From NCBI RefSeq assembly GCF_016808095.1, contig NC_068971.1, positions 25,068,131-25,132,130 of the forward strand: DNA of 64,000 bases, read 5' to 3'. The notes under the pieces were generated by a model that was not told the origin of the DNA, made no database searches, and saw only the letters and a program-made list of their open reading frames with translations. The position numbers and the translations under genes are program-made. Shown here piece after piece: positions 12,019-22,505 of this stretch. Position 1 is the first letter of the stretch. Every line of letters starts with the position of its first letter. Origin of the DNA: Vigna angularis (taxonomy: Eukaryota > Streptophyta > Magnoliopsida > Fabales > Fabaceae).

Positions 12019-13933
12019 TATAACAACCTAGAAAATAAAATATTAGAATTGATAAGTGTATTAAAATAATGAGACAGATTATTTTATTTTAAAATAATTA
12101 TATAATATAAATAGAATTTTCTAAACTGGTCTCATTACATAAAATACACTCTATCTTTCTAGAGTTATTTCTCTTTGCTTCCTTTCACATCTCTTTAAGT
12201 GTTTTTTCTCCTAAGTAATTTGTTTGATGATGAGGAGGTGCTTAGATGATCATGACATCAAGGCTTACAAATCTAATTGCTCAATTTTTGTTTTAGAGCA
12301 AGTAAAATTTCTACTCATTTTTTTCACCTCTTTGCTTCCGTTAATGATCATGCATAGAAACTGTTATGCATGTATCATATAACTCTCTTTTCTTGTTCTT
12401 GGTGAATTTAGAATTATAAGAACTCTGTCCGTTACCAATTTGGTGCCTCGTAGGTTCATTTAGGAATTTATTGCGTTTCAAGCGATTGACGGGATGTTTG
12501 TGTGGGATGAAATGCTATTTTGAGGTTATGGAAGTTAGACCTTATCTTAGTCGTGTTTGTAGTGTAAATTTAGTAATTACATAAATTATAGATGTTTTAG
12601 TAAAAATTGACGTGTTTTGGTAAATTTGATGTATGTTAAATTGGTGTTTTGATAATATGGTGTTATTGTAATTGATATGAGGATGTGTTTGCTACTGTAT
12701 ACTATTTTAATTGTGTGTGATTTTAGAGTGTGCTAGCAAGTGCAATTGGACTTGTTTATGCAAGTTGCAAACTGATATAATGGTTTAAAAGTGTAGAAAT
12801 GAAATTGGGTAGCTTGTAGGAGTGAAAAAATGGGTTTTTAAGTGTCAATTTGAGTTACAGTAGGATTCTCTAAGTTTTCTAAAGTTTTGGAGGGTCCTAA
12901 GGGTCTTTAGAAGTGGAGGGTAGGGTCCCCAAAGTCTAATTCAAAGTGGTTTTGTTGTTTTCATACCGTTGGGCGGTACGGTGGGAGCCGCTGGGCACCA
13001 CTTTGGAGGTTCAAATAAATGGATTTTTAAGTGCTTTTCCAATGGTTGGTTTGGTTGTTTGATGTCTTTTGATGTATGTTTAAATGCTATATATGTTTAT
13101 ACAAGGTGCAAGTAAAGGAATGTATGTTCATGGTTTCAAAGGTTATTAAAGTTGTGAATTTAGTTCCAAGGTGGAACTCTCTGGTGTGATTCAAGTGTTG
13201 TTAGAATGAATGCAGGTAGTTCAACATTGTGGGTTTTTCTGACACTCTAATGGTCATACATTTTTCACATAGAGAAGTTTGACGCATGTGGTGAGAGTAG
13301 TAGGAGGTCTTAGTCTTGGGTGCTTCAAGTATGATCTAAGGCGTGGAACAGACTAACTTTGTGAGTGTGGTAGGGCGAAATCCATTAGCAATGACTTTGC
13401 AAAGCAGTAGAAGCCACCACAAATGCACAACCCTTCATAGCTCGACATTCATTCTATGTCCGGACAGTCGGTCTAGGTCTTTTTACACTAAGATGTTTGA
13501 GTTGATCTATGTTATCCGTATTATTTTTATGTGACATGTTTTAATTTATATGATAGAATGTTTTGAATCTAGCTTACCATGTTGTTTTGTTTGTGTTTGT
13601 TGTTATGTTTCCTTTGTTTGGTTTGTGATGATCATCTGGTGGGTGTGAGCAGAAGGTAATGATATGTCGGTAGATAAAGTTATTGAGGAAGATGTTTATG
13701 ATGCTTCGTTGCAATAGTAATAGATTTATCTGTTTTAGCTTTGTTCTATTTTGTGGTTGAGATGATCATTTTTGTATATAGTTTTGTTATAATTATGTTG
13801 TACATAAAGTTTTAAATTTATAGTTGTTTTGGATGACTATAAATTATACTTTATAATCCTTCTTCCAATTGATCTTTTATATTAAACGTATGTTGACTAT
13901 TGTATAGTTTATGTTATATTTTGAGATGTTACC
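12019..13933 (+). mobile_element. Solo LTR of a Ty3/gypsy-type element
   Basis: Starts TATAACAACC and ends GAGATGTTACC, a degraded version of the TGTAACA...TGTTACA termini common in plant chromovirus LTRs. Flanks ACTAG (12014..12018) and ATTAG (13934..13938) match at 4 of 5 bases. Inside is a TATA-type stretch (near 12100) followed by a pyrimidine-rich leader, as in LTR promoters. No second copy or internal retroelement genes lie next to it, so a solo LTR formed by recombination is the simplest reading. Confidence 0.6.
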
Positions 13934-14079
13934 ATTAGGTTATGAAAAAAAAAAGATAAATTATTGTTCTAAATAAAACCTTATAATCAACTCTTAGATG
14001 TTACACTTTCTTAGAGGTATCATCCTTTTAAACATTCTAATTTTCAATCACTACAAGAAAAATGATTATTATCTACCGA

Positions 14080-14222
14080 TAATTATATACGGATTTTAAT
14101 CCGTATATAACATGAGTATTATATACGGATATTATATACAGATCTTAAAAATAAAATTATATACGGATATTATATACGGATTTTATATACAGATATATCC
14201 GTATATAAAATCCGTATATATT
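14080..14222. repeat. Left subterminal repeat array of the CACTA element
   Basis: Many direct and inverted copies of ATATACGGAT / ATCCGTATAT. Matches the array at the other end. Confidence 0.85.
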
Positions 14223-14383
14223 TTTTGCGCTTGGTGGCAGAAGAGTTTCCTAAGGATAATAACCGTATGTAAGTATAGAAGCAAGTGTTACCCACCGATA
14301 GTACATACGGATCTGAAAATTAATTTTATTTCGAAAAGATTGAAATTATATTTCATTCGAACCTTGTTTGGTGGAACACTCGC

Positions 14384-14790
14384 TTGAGGTGTGTTCTCTC
14401 GAATCTCTCTCGATCCCTAGCTCTGCATTCTCCACAAATTGTCCCAAATGTCTCTGCAACCCTAAGCTTAAGTCTCCATTCTATACGCACTGATTCTCTC
14501 AAATGTCTCTGCAACCCTAACTTCAATTCTTCACGCTCCATGCACTCTCCACTCTCCACGCATTGATTCTCTCAAATCTCTCTCGAACCCTAACTTCAAC
14601 CATTCACTCTCGATGCATTGAAACTCTCATCTCTCGAACGCACTGAAACACTCGAGTTGTGTTCGTGAGAAAAACCTTTTCCCTAAATCTCCTTGTGCCT
14701 CGTTGAGGAATCTCATTCAGCACCTTCGTTTCACCTCTATGGTTCAGTGGCGGTCTTCGTTAGGATGATGCTAAGACCTTCATCTGGTAA
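14384..14790 (+). other. Leader-like region with imperfect tandem repeats inside the CACTA element
   Basis: CT-rich plant 5'-UTR-like sequence with repeated modules of roughly 50 to 90 bp containing TGATTCTCTCAAAT and CAACCCTAACTTCAA. It ends in ATGATGCTAAGACC... followed by a good donor, CATCTG|GTAAGT at 14788. This may be a captured or native promoter-proximal exon of the element. Confidence 0.45.
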
Positions 14791-16276
14791 GTAATCCTTT
14801 CTTCCTTAATTTTCGTAGTAATCTCTAATGCTAGTATTGCGTAAAATCGAAAAAGGGTCAACCCTAATCTGTGTTTAATTCATTCAGGTTACCCGCAATA
14901 ATTCGTTAATAAGCATGAAAAGATTTTAGAATTAGGGATTTACTAGTTTTTCTCTATTACCGAGTAATATGATAAGCAATACTTTGCTTTGTTTTTGGAT
15001 GTTATGGGTTTGATTTTGAATTTCTTAATTTGACATCTGAGTGGGTTCAGCTTAGTTGTGTTAGATTGTAGAGATTTGATTTTGGTGAGGAGGGTTTTTC
15101 CTTTTTCAAATCAATGCATTTTTTTTCATTTACTTTCAATTGTTTGGATGCGAAAAAAATTATGAATTATGGGGAGCTTTGGGGAAGTTAGCGCTTGTGT
15201 TATGTTGTGGAGGTAAAGGTAGTGGATAATAGCAGTGATAAAAACTGGTTCAGAGGTTCAGTGGATATGAATATTGTTGATTGATGAAAAGAAATAACAC
15301 AATTTTTCTGGATATTGGAAGTGATACATTTACTCTTTGCAAGCTGGAAGCACTTCAACCAGGAAAAAGGGGAGCTGTCGTGGGATTAGTGGAAGAGAAG
15401 CATTTCATTCTCCTTTCTTAGATGGATGGTGACGCCGCAGAAGGTTTTTAGTTTTCTTGTCTATGTTGAAACCGAGGAGAATTTTGAAGAACACATGGTC
15501 TTGTTCTTGTTTTTGTCTTTATGTTTGAACCAGATTTTTATTTTTATATTAGTGTTATTTTGCTGTGAAGAAGTGTGCATGTTGGTAGCTTTTGTCATTT
15601 TCATTTGGTGATTAGATTGTTGCTCACGGTGATTTGTGGTTTCTTTTAGAAAAAGCTGATTTATTTGAGTTGAAAGAACTTGCACAAGGTGTCAAATTAT
15701 TTTCTTTCTTTGATGAAAGAAGAGAGCACGGTCATTGAAAGTAAGTGGGGTCACGGCTTAAGTTGGTGCAGCTGCCATGTGGAGAAGAATTCATCCACTT
15801 TAGAAAGCAAAAGTGGAAGGGTGGTTGGTGATTTAAGTGAAGAAAAGAGAAGTGGCTTACATGATGCATATTTCTTTTATTTCGGAGTTGGTGCAGCATG
15901 GAGAGAAGAGAAGCACACTTTCATTTGTTTAGAATACTTTCAAATTTTTTATTCCAGCTTAGGAGTAGTTTTAGTTTATTTTATTTGCTGCCAATTATTT
16001 TGATTCCTTAAGTGTTCACGTTTTTTTTTTGCAATTGAGAAAAAAAAAAGAATGGGTGCTAGAATGAGGAGGGCTATTGCGTTTGCCTTTAGGGAAAGTT
16101 TTCTTGGCTTCTGCTCAAGAGCAATGATCTATTGCTCTGTAGGAAAACCAATAAAAGGTTTTGTGCATTTCCAACTTTTAGGATTCACTTTGGTGTTTAT
16201 TGTAACTTGTTCCTTTAGTAGTTTGATCTTATTTGAGCATAGGATGATTGCCAAGTAATATGAATTATTTATGCAG

Positions 16277-16381
16277 GACTCTCCCATGCCACACCCTACA
16301 CAACAGTATTTGAGATTGAGGTTCCTCAATGCTCCTGCCGTTATTCTCTCCTTGGCAATGCAAGGAGTGTTTCGAGGATTT
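16277..16381 (+). pseudogene. Captured MATE transporter exon fragment
   Basis: After a GCAG acceptor-like site the + strand reads DSPMPHPTQQYLRLRFLNAP then AVILSLAMQGVFRGF, which matches the region of plant MATE efflux carriers (the FRD3/DTX43-45-like group) around the conserved LGAPA...SLAMQGVFRGF segment of one transmembrane helix. The match stops after RGF; what follows (NHILPLGSISF) is unrelated. About 35 residues only, so this is a gene piece carried by the transposon, not a transporter. Confidence 0.75.
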
Positions 16382-16681
16382 AATCACATCTTACCACTTG
16401 GGAGCATTTCTTTTCCTTTAGGCACAGCCTGCAGGAACTTAGAGGTGGAGAGGTGAGACTATAGTATTATATCCACTCATCATTGAAATTAAGATAGTCT
16501 GTAGAAGTCATAATTCCTAATTTCAGATGTTAGTTCTTATAATCAGTTTTTCCAAGATTTTCTTTAGTTTCACCTGTTTTATCTTACTTACACTCATTTT
16601 GTAAATCACGGTTCCTGACAAGTAGTGGTGTATGGTTTATGTATCTAAAGCGTCAGAGTAATATATATTTTTTCTTTCCAG

Positions 16682-17328
16682 ACTCCAGGCAATGACATGT
16701 TATACTATGGGGATTCATCTTACAATCAAGAACTTGTTTCTTTGTCTAAGCTCGTTCTTGAGAACCTGCTTAGTGCTGTTCAACAGGAACCTTCCCATGT
16801 ATCATCATTTTATCTAAATTTGTTGTTTGATTAATTTAACCAATTATAAATATTGGTTTATTGTGCTAAAATATAGGCTGCTCGAGGAATTATGGCACTT
16901 GAAGCTTGCAATTGCATTGCATCATCTTTTATGGTAAGTTGTTCTTTAGTTGTTTGAACTTTCTTCTCATTATCATTGACGTGGGAAAAAGGAGGATTCA
17001 AATTTCAATTTATAAATTCCTGAAAAACATTACAAAACTATTTCCGGTTTAGGAATACTACCCAGTCCAATGGGTATCTAAATCAAAATGAAGTTAACCC
17101 ATTAACTGGGTTTGTAGCGTGTCTATATGTTTTGCGGATCTAAATCATGCCCAGAGTCTACCACAGCCTTCTGATAACGGTTTCTTTCTTGATTAATGGC
17201 AGCTAAACAGTGAATTATCACCTGTTTGCCTTACACTGATAGAAACTGCCAAGTCATGTTTGAGTGCCAAAGACAAATACCTTCAGTCAACCATTCAACT
17301 CTTAAACAAACAATGCCCAACTCTCTAG
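16682..17328 (+). pseudogene. Captured three-exon 3' end of an unidentified gene
   Basis: Three exons join in phase with intact splice signals: 16682..16798 (39 codons, after TTTCTTTCCAG), 16877..16933 (19 codons, donor GTAAGT) and 17203..17328 (41 codons plus TAG). The ~99-residue product is leucine/alanine-rich and looks all-helical (e.g. LVSLSKLVLENLLSAVQQ and VCLTLIETAKSCLSA), in the style of an ARM/HEAT-type repeat tail, but I cannot name the parent gene. Lies inside the CACTA element, downstream of the MATE piece. Could be expressed as part of a chimeric transcript. Confidence 0.55.
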
Positions 17329-17988
17329 GGACAATGGTATCCACTTCAGTATGATTTGCGCTCTTGCCCTTCTCTCCCTTTTCATTATTTTTCTTTCTTT
17401 TGAAGGAGATGATTGTCATTTCATTTTTATAGGAATCAAATATATTGTTTCTAAATTTGGAGAACCAAATAAAAACAGGCTCCATATTAAATTTTACATG
17501 TTTTCAATTGTCTCTATTATATACTTTTCCTAACTGAATATTTAACTAATTTTTTGTTAGCTAATGCATCTAACAAAATTATTAACGATTGAGTTCTTGT
17601 CATTGATTCTTCAATTTGTTCCATAAGTGCCTTTAACTCAGAATTATCCAGTTAGTGATCCCGATCCCCATTTGAAAGCATACTGTTCTGGTTGTATTCT
17701 CGATCCACTAAACAAAAATATGTAAGAAACATTCAAGGTAAAGATCGAGTAAATAATCCAATAATGTATCAGACTTTTTCGTCAAGAGAATTCAGAGTTT
17801 CTTTGGTTCTATCAGATAAATTTGTATTTATTATATGATTTGATATTGAAATTCTTATCATAGTTCTCACCTGAGAATGAAAGGATGAATATGGAATGGA
17901 CTTTCTTTTATACTGTCATGCAACATTGTATTTGCATTTTATTAGAACTAACTATAATTATGCCTTTTCTTATCCCTTTGTTTTCAGA

Positions 17989-18081
17989 TTGCTATCAAAC
18001 TTGAAAAAGGTCTTCCACCCAATAATTATATGTGCAACATTTGCAGAGCTATCAGCAATTGCTTTGGAGTTTCTAGTTTAA
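17989..18081 (+). pseudogene. Possible third captured exon inside the CACTA element
   Basis: After TTTGTTTTCAG the frame reads IAIKLEKGLPPNNYMCNICR, with a CxxC pair in a PP-x-x-Y-x-C setting reminiscent of zinc-knuckle segments. Only ~30 codons, then stop. The family is not established. Confidence 0.3.
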
Positions 18082-18417
18082 GTTAATATTCAACTCTATG
18101 TTATACAAGGACCTGTTTGTTTTAGATTTAAATTATTGTAAAAGTTGAATTTGAGTGTTATGAGATATTAATATTAAGTAGTTGTATTTATTTCTTTGAA
18201 CTCTCTTTATAGAGTATTCAAATAAAATTTTCATGTTTTAATTATTTGATTTTCAACACAATTATATATTATAAATTCTTAACATTTATAATCTGGTAGT
18301 AATTATTTATAATTTTATGAGAAGTTTTAATGTGTAAAAATTTTAATATTAATTATATAACTATTAGAAAAAATAAATCTAATTAAATATGTTGTAAACA
18401 ATAGATACATAAGTACA

Positions 18418-18740
18418 TACTGTATGTAAATTACATACGCATTTATCCGTATATAATATCCGTATATAATTTATATACGGATTTATCCGTATATAATATC
18501 CGTATATAATATCCGTATGTAATTTACATACGGATTTATCCGTATATAATATCCGTATGTAATTTACATACGGATTTATCCGTATATAATATCCGTATGT
18601 AATTTATATACGGATTTTTCCGTATATAACTTAGCTACGCCTTTTTTATATACGGATTTTTGTCCGTATATAATTCGTATGTAAAATTATTTTATATACG
18701 GATTTTTGATGTTATATACGGATTTTAGCGGTATGTAATA
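18418..18740. repeat. Right subterminal repeat array of the CACTA element
   Basis: Repeated units of about 40 bp built on TCCGTATATAATATCCGTAT and its inverse; longer and more regular than the left array. Confidence 0.9.
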
Positions 18741-18761
18741 GTGATTTTTCTTGTAGTGAAT

Positions 18762-19316
18762 AAAAGCTTCACGAATTAGTGATAACATTTTGTGAAAAAG
18801 TTTTCATCCAACATTGTTTCACTTTTTAATTGTGGACACATTTAGAATATTTGACACTTTAGTGAGTTTTTTTCCAATGCTCTTTTATGATTTATGTTGA
18901 ACAAAGGTTTTTTTGACCTTGTATGCAATAGGTTATACATTATTGGTTGTCTTTCTAAATAAATTCCATGGCGTTTAATTTATATATTGACAAAAAATTC
19001 GATTCTTCAACTAAACTCGACTCGAATCCATGTCCAATTAATTCATGAATATCTCTAGTGAGGAAAAATAATTTAGAAAATGGTAGAATTCAATATTATT
19101 TATATATTTTTACTTGTTTTTTTAATTTATCTTTCCCTTAAGAAAACCTTTTATTTAAAATCAATATTTGTTTCTTAGATAGGATTACGAGTCTTAAGAA
19201 AAAAATATTTTTAACTAAAAATATTAGTTATAATTAACTTAAATTAATTAAATAAAAATATTTATATATTTGTATTCATGTAAAAATATTAGTTGTTATA
19301 TTTAATCATTTTAACT
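18762..19316. other. Intergenic DNA between CACTA and Mutator-like elements
   Basis: AT-rich with no coding signal or recognised repeat. Confidence 0.6.
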
Positions 19317-19326
19317 AAAAATTTAA

Positions 19327-20657
19327 GGTTCATTTTGGAGGTCCCTATTTGTGTAAATTCGTGTCAATTAGGTTCTCGTATTTTGAAAGAGTTCAATTGG
19401 ATCTTTTTATGTAAAATTGAATCAATAAAGCCCCTGTCGTTAAATTATGTGGATGACGTTAAATGTGTTGCTTGGTGTGACATGGTGACATGGTGAAGTG
19501 GCATTTCATAACAATCGTGGCACACATAAATAGGTCCACATAATGACTAGATGGACGTGGCTAATGAGGCCGTGCCACGTGTCAGTCCCTTTCCTACCCA
19601 AAATTAGGGTTTCATATTGGAGGGACGGGGTAAGGCTTCTTGGGCCGTCATGAGTGAGAATTTTGTGCCGTGAGCTGCTCTCAAGGAAGGATGAAGGATT
19701 TGGGATTATGGCTTGAAGGAAGTTGACCCTGTGATTTGATACATTGTTTCTGCGTTTGATTTGCAAGTAATGGAGAACGAAATAACTCGTGAGTTTCGTT
19801 TCTGGTGAGTCAATGGAGAAGACGAAGATATGTGGGTTGCTCTTGGGTTAATCTGCAGGCAATTCGCGTGAGGTGGAAGAAGATGTTCGCAATCTGTAGC
19901 AGCGACAACATTTAGGGTGTGGTCGAATCTTGGTTTTCTTATATCTGTTTGTGGTTTTCTGGTTATTGATGGTGAAGAAGATGATCTCATCGCTGTAAAT
20001 GGTTCGACCGGCGACGACAAAGTGGTTCTCGTGGTGCGGCTTGGTACGAGTAGTGGCGGAGGCGGCTTGTTGAGGACTGGTGGTGAAGATGGTGGCGATG
20101 CTAGGGTTTGGCGGCGTCAATGGAGGATTTGCGGTGATAGTTGAAGACGACGACGATTGGTGGTATTCATGGTGGTGGCCATGAAGGCTCACGACTGACA
20201 GTGTGGTTGAGGTGGTGGAGATAGGGTCTGGCGGTGCTAGGATGGACGTTATGACAGCTTTGCGGCACAAATTAGGGTTAGGCGGCAGACTTGCGACAAC
20301 GCAGGATGGTGATGGTGGCGGCACAGTTGAGGCACAACGGCAAGGATCAGGGAATTAGGGTTTTTGTGGAGAGGATGATGATGTGGCAGGGATGATGATG
20401 TGTTAGAATTTAACTGGTTCATTATGGTGTGTTAGGATCTGGGACACTTGGCAAAATCTGGTTCAATCTGATTTATGTGTCAGGTTATGAAATGCTACTT
20501 CACCATGCCACCAGGCAACACATTTAACACTGTCCACAAAATTTAATGACATGAGCTTTATTGATTCAATTTTCATAAAAAGTGACCCAATTGAACTCTT
20601 ACACAGACCTAATTAACAAAAATCTACACAAACAGGAATCTCCGAAATTATTAAACC
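19327..20657. mobile_element. Mutator-like element with long terminal inverted repeats
   Basis: About 190 to 200 bp at the left (GGTTCATTTTGGAGGTCCC...GGCATTTCATAAC) recurs inverted at the right (GTTATGAAATGC...ATTATTAAACC) with roughly 80% identity by eye. Identical flanks AAAAATTTAA at 19317..19326 and 20658..20667 give a 9-10 bp target duplication, as expected for Mutator-like elements. No transposase found. The core (19600..20380) is more GC-rich and has an open frame on the - strand (19848..20324) of low complexity (Ser/Thr/Pro rich), which may be captured host DNA (Pack-MULE style) or chance. Confidence 0.85.
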
Positions 20658-20810
20658 AAAAATTTAATTATAATTATTAATTAACTTTTTACACTATAAA
20701 TTTTATTTAGTTCTAATATAACTTTTCACATCATTAAATTATATTAAATAATATTTAATATCAAATGGTATAGAAATTGAAATTTAAATAAAAAATTGTA
20801 AAAACGTAAT

Positions 20811-20820
20811 TATATATAAA
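20811..20820 (+). promoter_or_regulatory. Possible TATA box of the PPR gene
   Basis: TATATATAAA 75 bases before the ATG at 20895 and followed by a purine-rich stretch. Position suits a short 5' UTR; the Mutator-like element ends only ~155 bp upstream of it. Confidence 0.4.
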
Positions 20821-20894
20821 GAGAAAAAAAAAACTTGGAAAGCAATTTAAAATTGATATGATTATTTACGAAACTTCGCAATTCACTCCTTCAT

Positions 20895-22505
20895 TTGCTA
20901 ATGTTCCAGTCCACACTGTCCGGCATATCCCGGCGGCAGCGCCGCCCTTTTTCCACCGCCGTCTCCGCCGCCATCGCCGCCAACAGCGTTCCTGCCTCGC
21001 CGCTCCCTCCCTCATCCTTCACCATCCGGCCCCCAGTCCACCCTTGGCCTCGCCGCCTCACTCCTCTCAACCTCGCTTCCCTCATCTCCCGCCAACACGA
21101 CCCCGACCTCTCTCTCCAAGTCTTTCACCACGCCCAATCCCTCCACCCCTCCCTCTCTCATGCGCCGCAACCCCTCCACGCGCTTTTCCTTAAACTCTCA
21201 CGCGCCCGCCGCTTCTCCATCCTCGAGTCCCTCCTCACGCGCCTCCCCAGTCCGCCGCCAGAACCCTCACTTGTCATCCTCATCCGCGCATACGGCCTCG
21301 CCGGAAAACCCCTATCTGCCGTCCGCCTCTTCCTCAAACTCCAACCCCTCCGCGTCCGAACCTCCGTCAAATCCCTCAACGCGCTCCTGAACGCACTGGT
21401 TCAGAACAAACGGTACAGTTTAGCGCACTCAGTGTTTAAAAGCTCTGCGGAAAAATTCGGGGTTGTGCCTGACGTTGTTAGCTGCAACATTTTGCTCAAG
21501 GCTCTATGTAAGAGCAATGAAGTTGATGTTGCGGTTAGGGTTTTGGATGAGATGGGTTTGATGGGTTTGGTTCCGAATGTGGTTAGTTATACAACTGTGT
21601 TGGGTGGGTATGTGTTTAGGGGTGATATGGAGAGTGCTATGAAGGTTTTTGGGGAGATTTTGGATAGAGGGTGGGTGCCTGATGCAACCACTTACACTGT
21701 TTTGATGAGTGGATTTTGTAGGATGGGAAAGTTTGTGGAGGCAATTAGGGTTATGGATTTGATGGAGGAGAATAGGGTTCAAGCTAATGAGGTTACTTAT
21801 GGTGTCATGATTGAGGCTTATTGTAAGGGGAGGAAATCTGGGGAGGCTGTGAACTTGCTTGAGGATATGGTGGCAAAGGGGTTTGTGCCAAATTCGGTGT
21901 TGTGTTGTAGAGTTGTTGATTTGTTGTGTGAGGAGGGGAGTGTGGAGAGGGCTTGGGAGATGTGTAGGGGGATGGTGAGGAAAGGGATTCAGTTTGGTGG
22001 CGCGGTGGTGAGTACGATTGTGCATTGGCTTTGCAAGGAGGGGAAGGTGGTGGAGGCAAGGGAAGTGTTGGATGAACTGGAGAAGGGGGAGGTTGCGAGT
22101 TTGTTGACTTATAACACACTGATTGTGGGAATGTGTGAGAGAGGGGAGCTTTGTGAGGCAGCGAGGCTGTGGGATGACATGGTGGAAAAGGGTAGAGTTC
22201 CAAATGCATTTACTTACAATGTGTTGATTAAAGGGTTTTGTAAGGTTGGGAATGTGAAGGAGGGTATCAGAGTGCTGGAGGAGATGGTGGAGAGTGGATG
22301 CTTGCCTAACAAATCAACATACTCCATATTGGTTGATGGGATTTCTGTTTCAGGAGGAAAGAAAGAGGAAATCGAGAAGGTAGTTTTGTTGGCCATGACG
22401 GCTGGAGTTGATGGTGACTTGTGGGAACTTTTCTTAAAACTTGTGGTCAATTTAGATGGCAATGCAGCTAAACTGGATAGGATATTGACAGAGAATGCAG
22501 TGTGA
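20895..22505 (+). CDS. P-class pentatricopeptide repeat protein, probably mitochondrial
   Basis: Organelle RNA-binding protein of 536 residues in a single exon. The N-terminus (MLMFQSTLSGISRRQRRPFS) is Arg/Ser-rich without acidic residues, as in mitochondrial presequences; a second Met at codon 3 is equally possible as start. Residues ~1-125 are Pro-rich; about ten 35-residue PPR motifs follow from ~125 to ~490, with the typical VVSYTTVLGGY, TTYTVLMSGFC and FTYNVLIKGFCKVG helices. No E/E+, DYW or SMR domain follows, so it is a P-class protein likely acting in stability, splicing or translation of a specific organelle transcript. The 5' third is very C-rich while the repeat part is G-rich. Size and layout resemble At5g16420-type proteins, from memory only. 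The target RNA is not predictable here by eye. Confidence 0.95.
   Translation: MLMFQSTLSGISRRQRRPFSTAVSAAIAANSVPASPLPPSSFTIRPPVHPWPRRLTPLNLASLISRQHDPDLSLQVFHHAQSLHPSLSHAPQPLHALFLKLSRARRFSILESLLTRLPSPPPEPSLVILIRAYGLAGKPLSAVRLFLKLQPLRVRTSVKSLNALLNALVQNKRYSLAHSVFKSSAEKFGVVPDVVSCNILLKALCKSNEVDVAVRVLDEMGLMGLVPNVVSYTTVLGGYVFRGDMESAMKVFGEILDRGWVPDATTYTVLMSGFCRMGKFVEAIRVMDLMEENRVQANEVTYGVMIEAYCKGRKSGEAVNLLEDMVAKGFVPNSVLCCRVVDLLCEEGSVERAWEMCRGMVRKGIQFGGAVVSTIVHWLCKEGKVVEAREVLDELEKGEVASLLTYNTLIVGMCERGELCEAARLWDDMVEKGRVPNAFTYNVLIKGFCKVGNVKEGIRVLEEMVESGCLPNKSTYSILVDGISVSGGKKEEIEKVVLLAMTAGVDGDLWELFLKLVVNLDGNAAKLDRILTENAV

Larger units (their letters stand above)
14049..18758. mobile_element. Non-autonomous CACTA transposon with captured gene pieces
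   Basis: Left end CACTACAAGAAAAATG and right end, inverted, CACTACAAGAAAAATC are a classic CACTA terminus; target duplication AAT is perfect (14046..14048 and 18759..18761). Subterminal regions (14080..14222 and 18418..18740) are packed with repeats of TATACGGATT in both directions, the arrangement bound by CACTA transposase. I find no TNPD-type transposase in the 4.7 kb. The interior instead holds a leader-like 5' region, a MATE exon piece, a three-exon piece of an unknown gene, and a further exon-like piece. It relies on a transposase elsewhere. Confidence 0.9.

Noticed and set aside
15680..16003. CACTA transposase in the 107-codon frame
   Set aside because: No TNPD-type or zinc-finger signature seen in it; left as unassigned interior of the element.
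19848..20324. 158-codon frame on - inside the Mutator-like element as a real gene
   Set aside because: Low-complexity Ser/Thr/Pro composition, no recognised domain, overlapping frames on both strands; kept only as possible captured DNA.
21504..22209. Long open frames on - within the first PPR gene
   Set aside because: Mirror frames of a G-rich coding region; compositions rich in His/Pro/Ser with no motif, while the + frame has clear PPR repeats.
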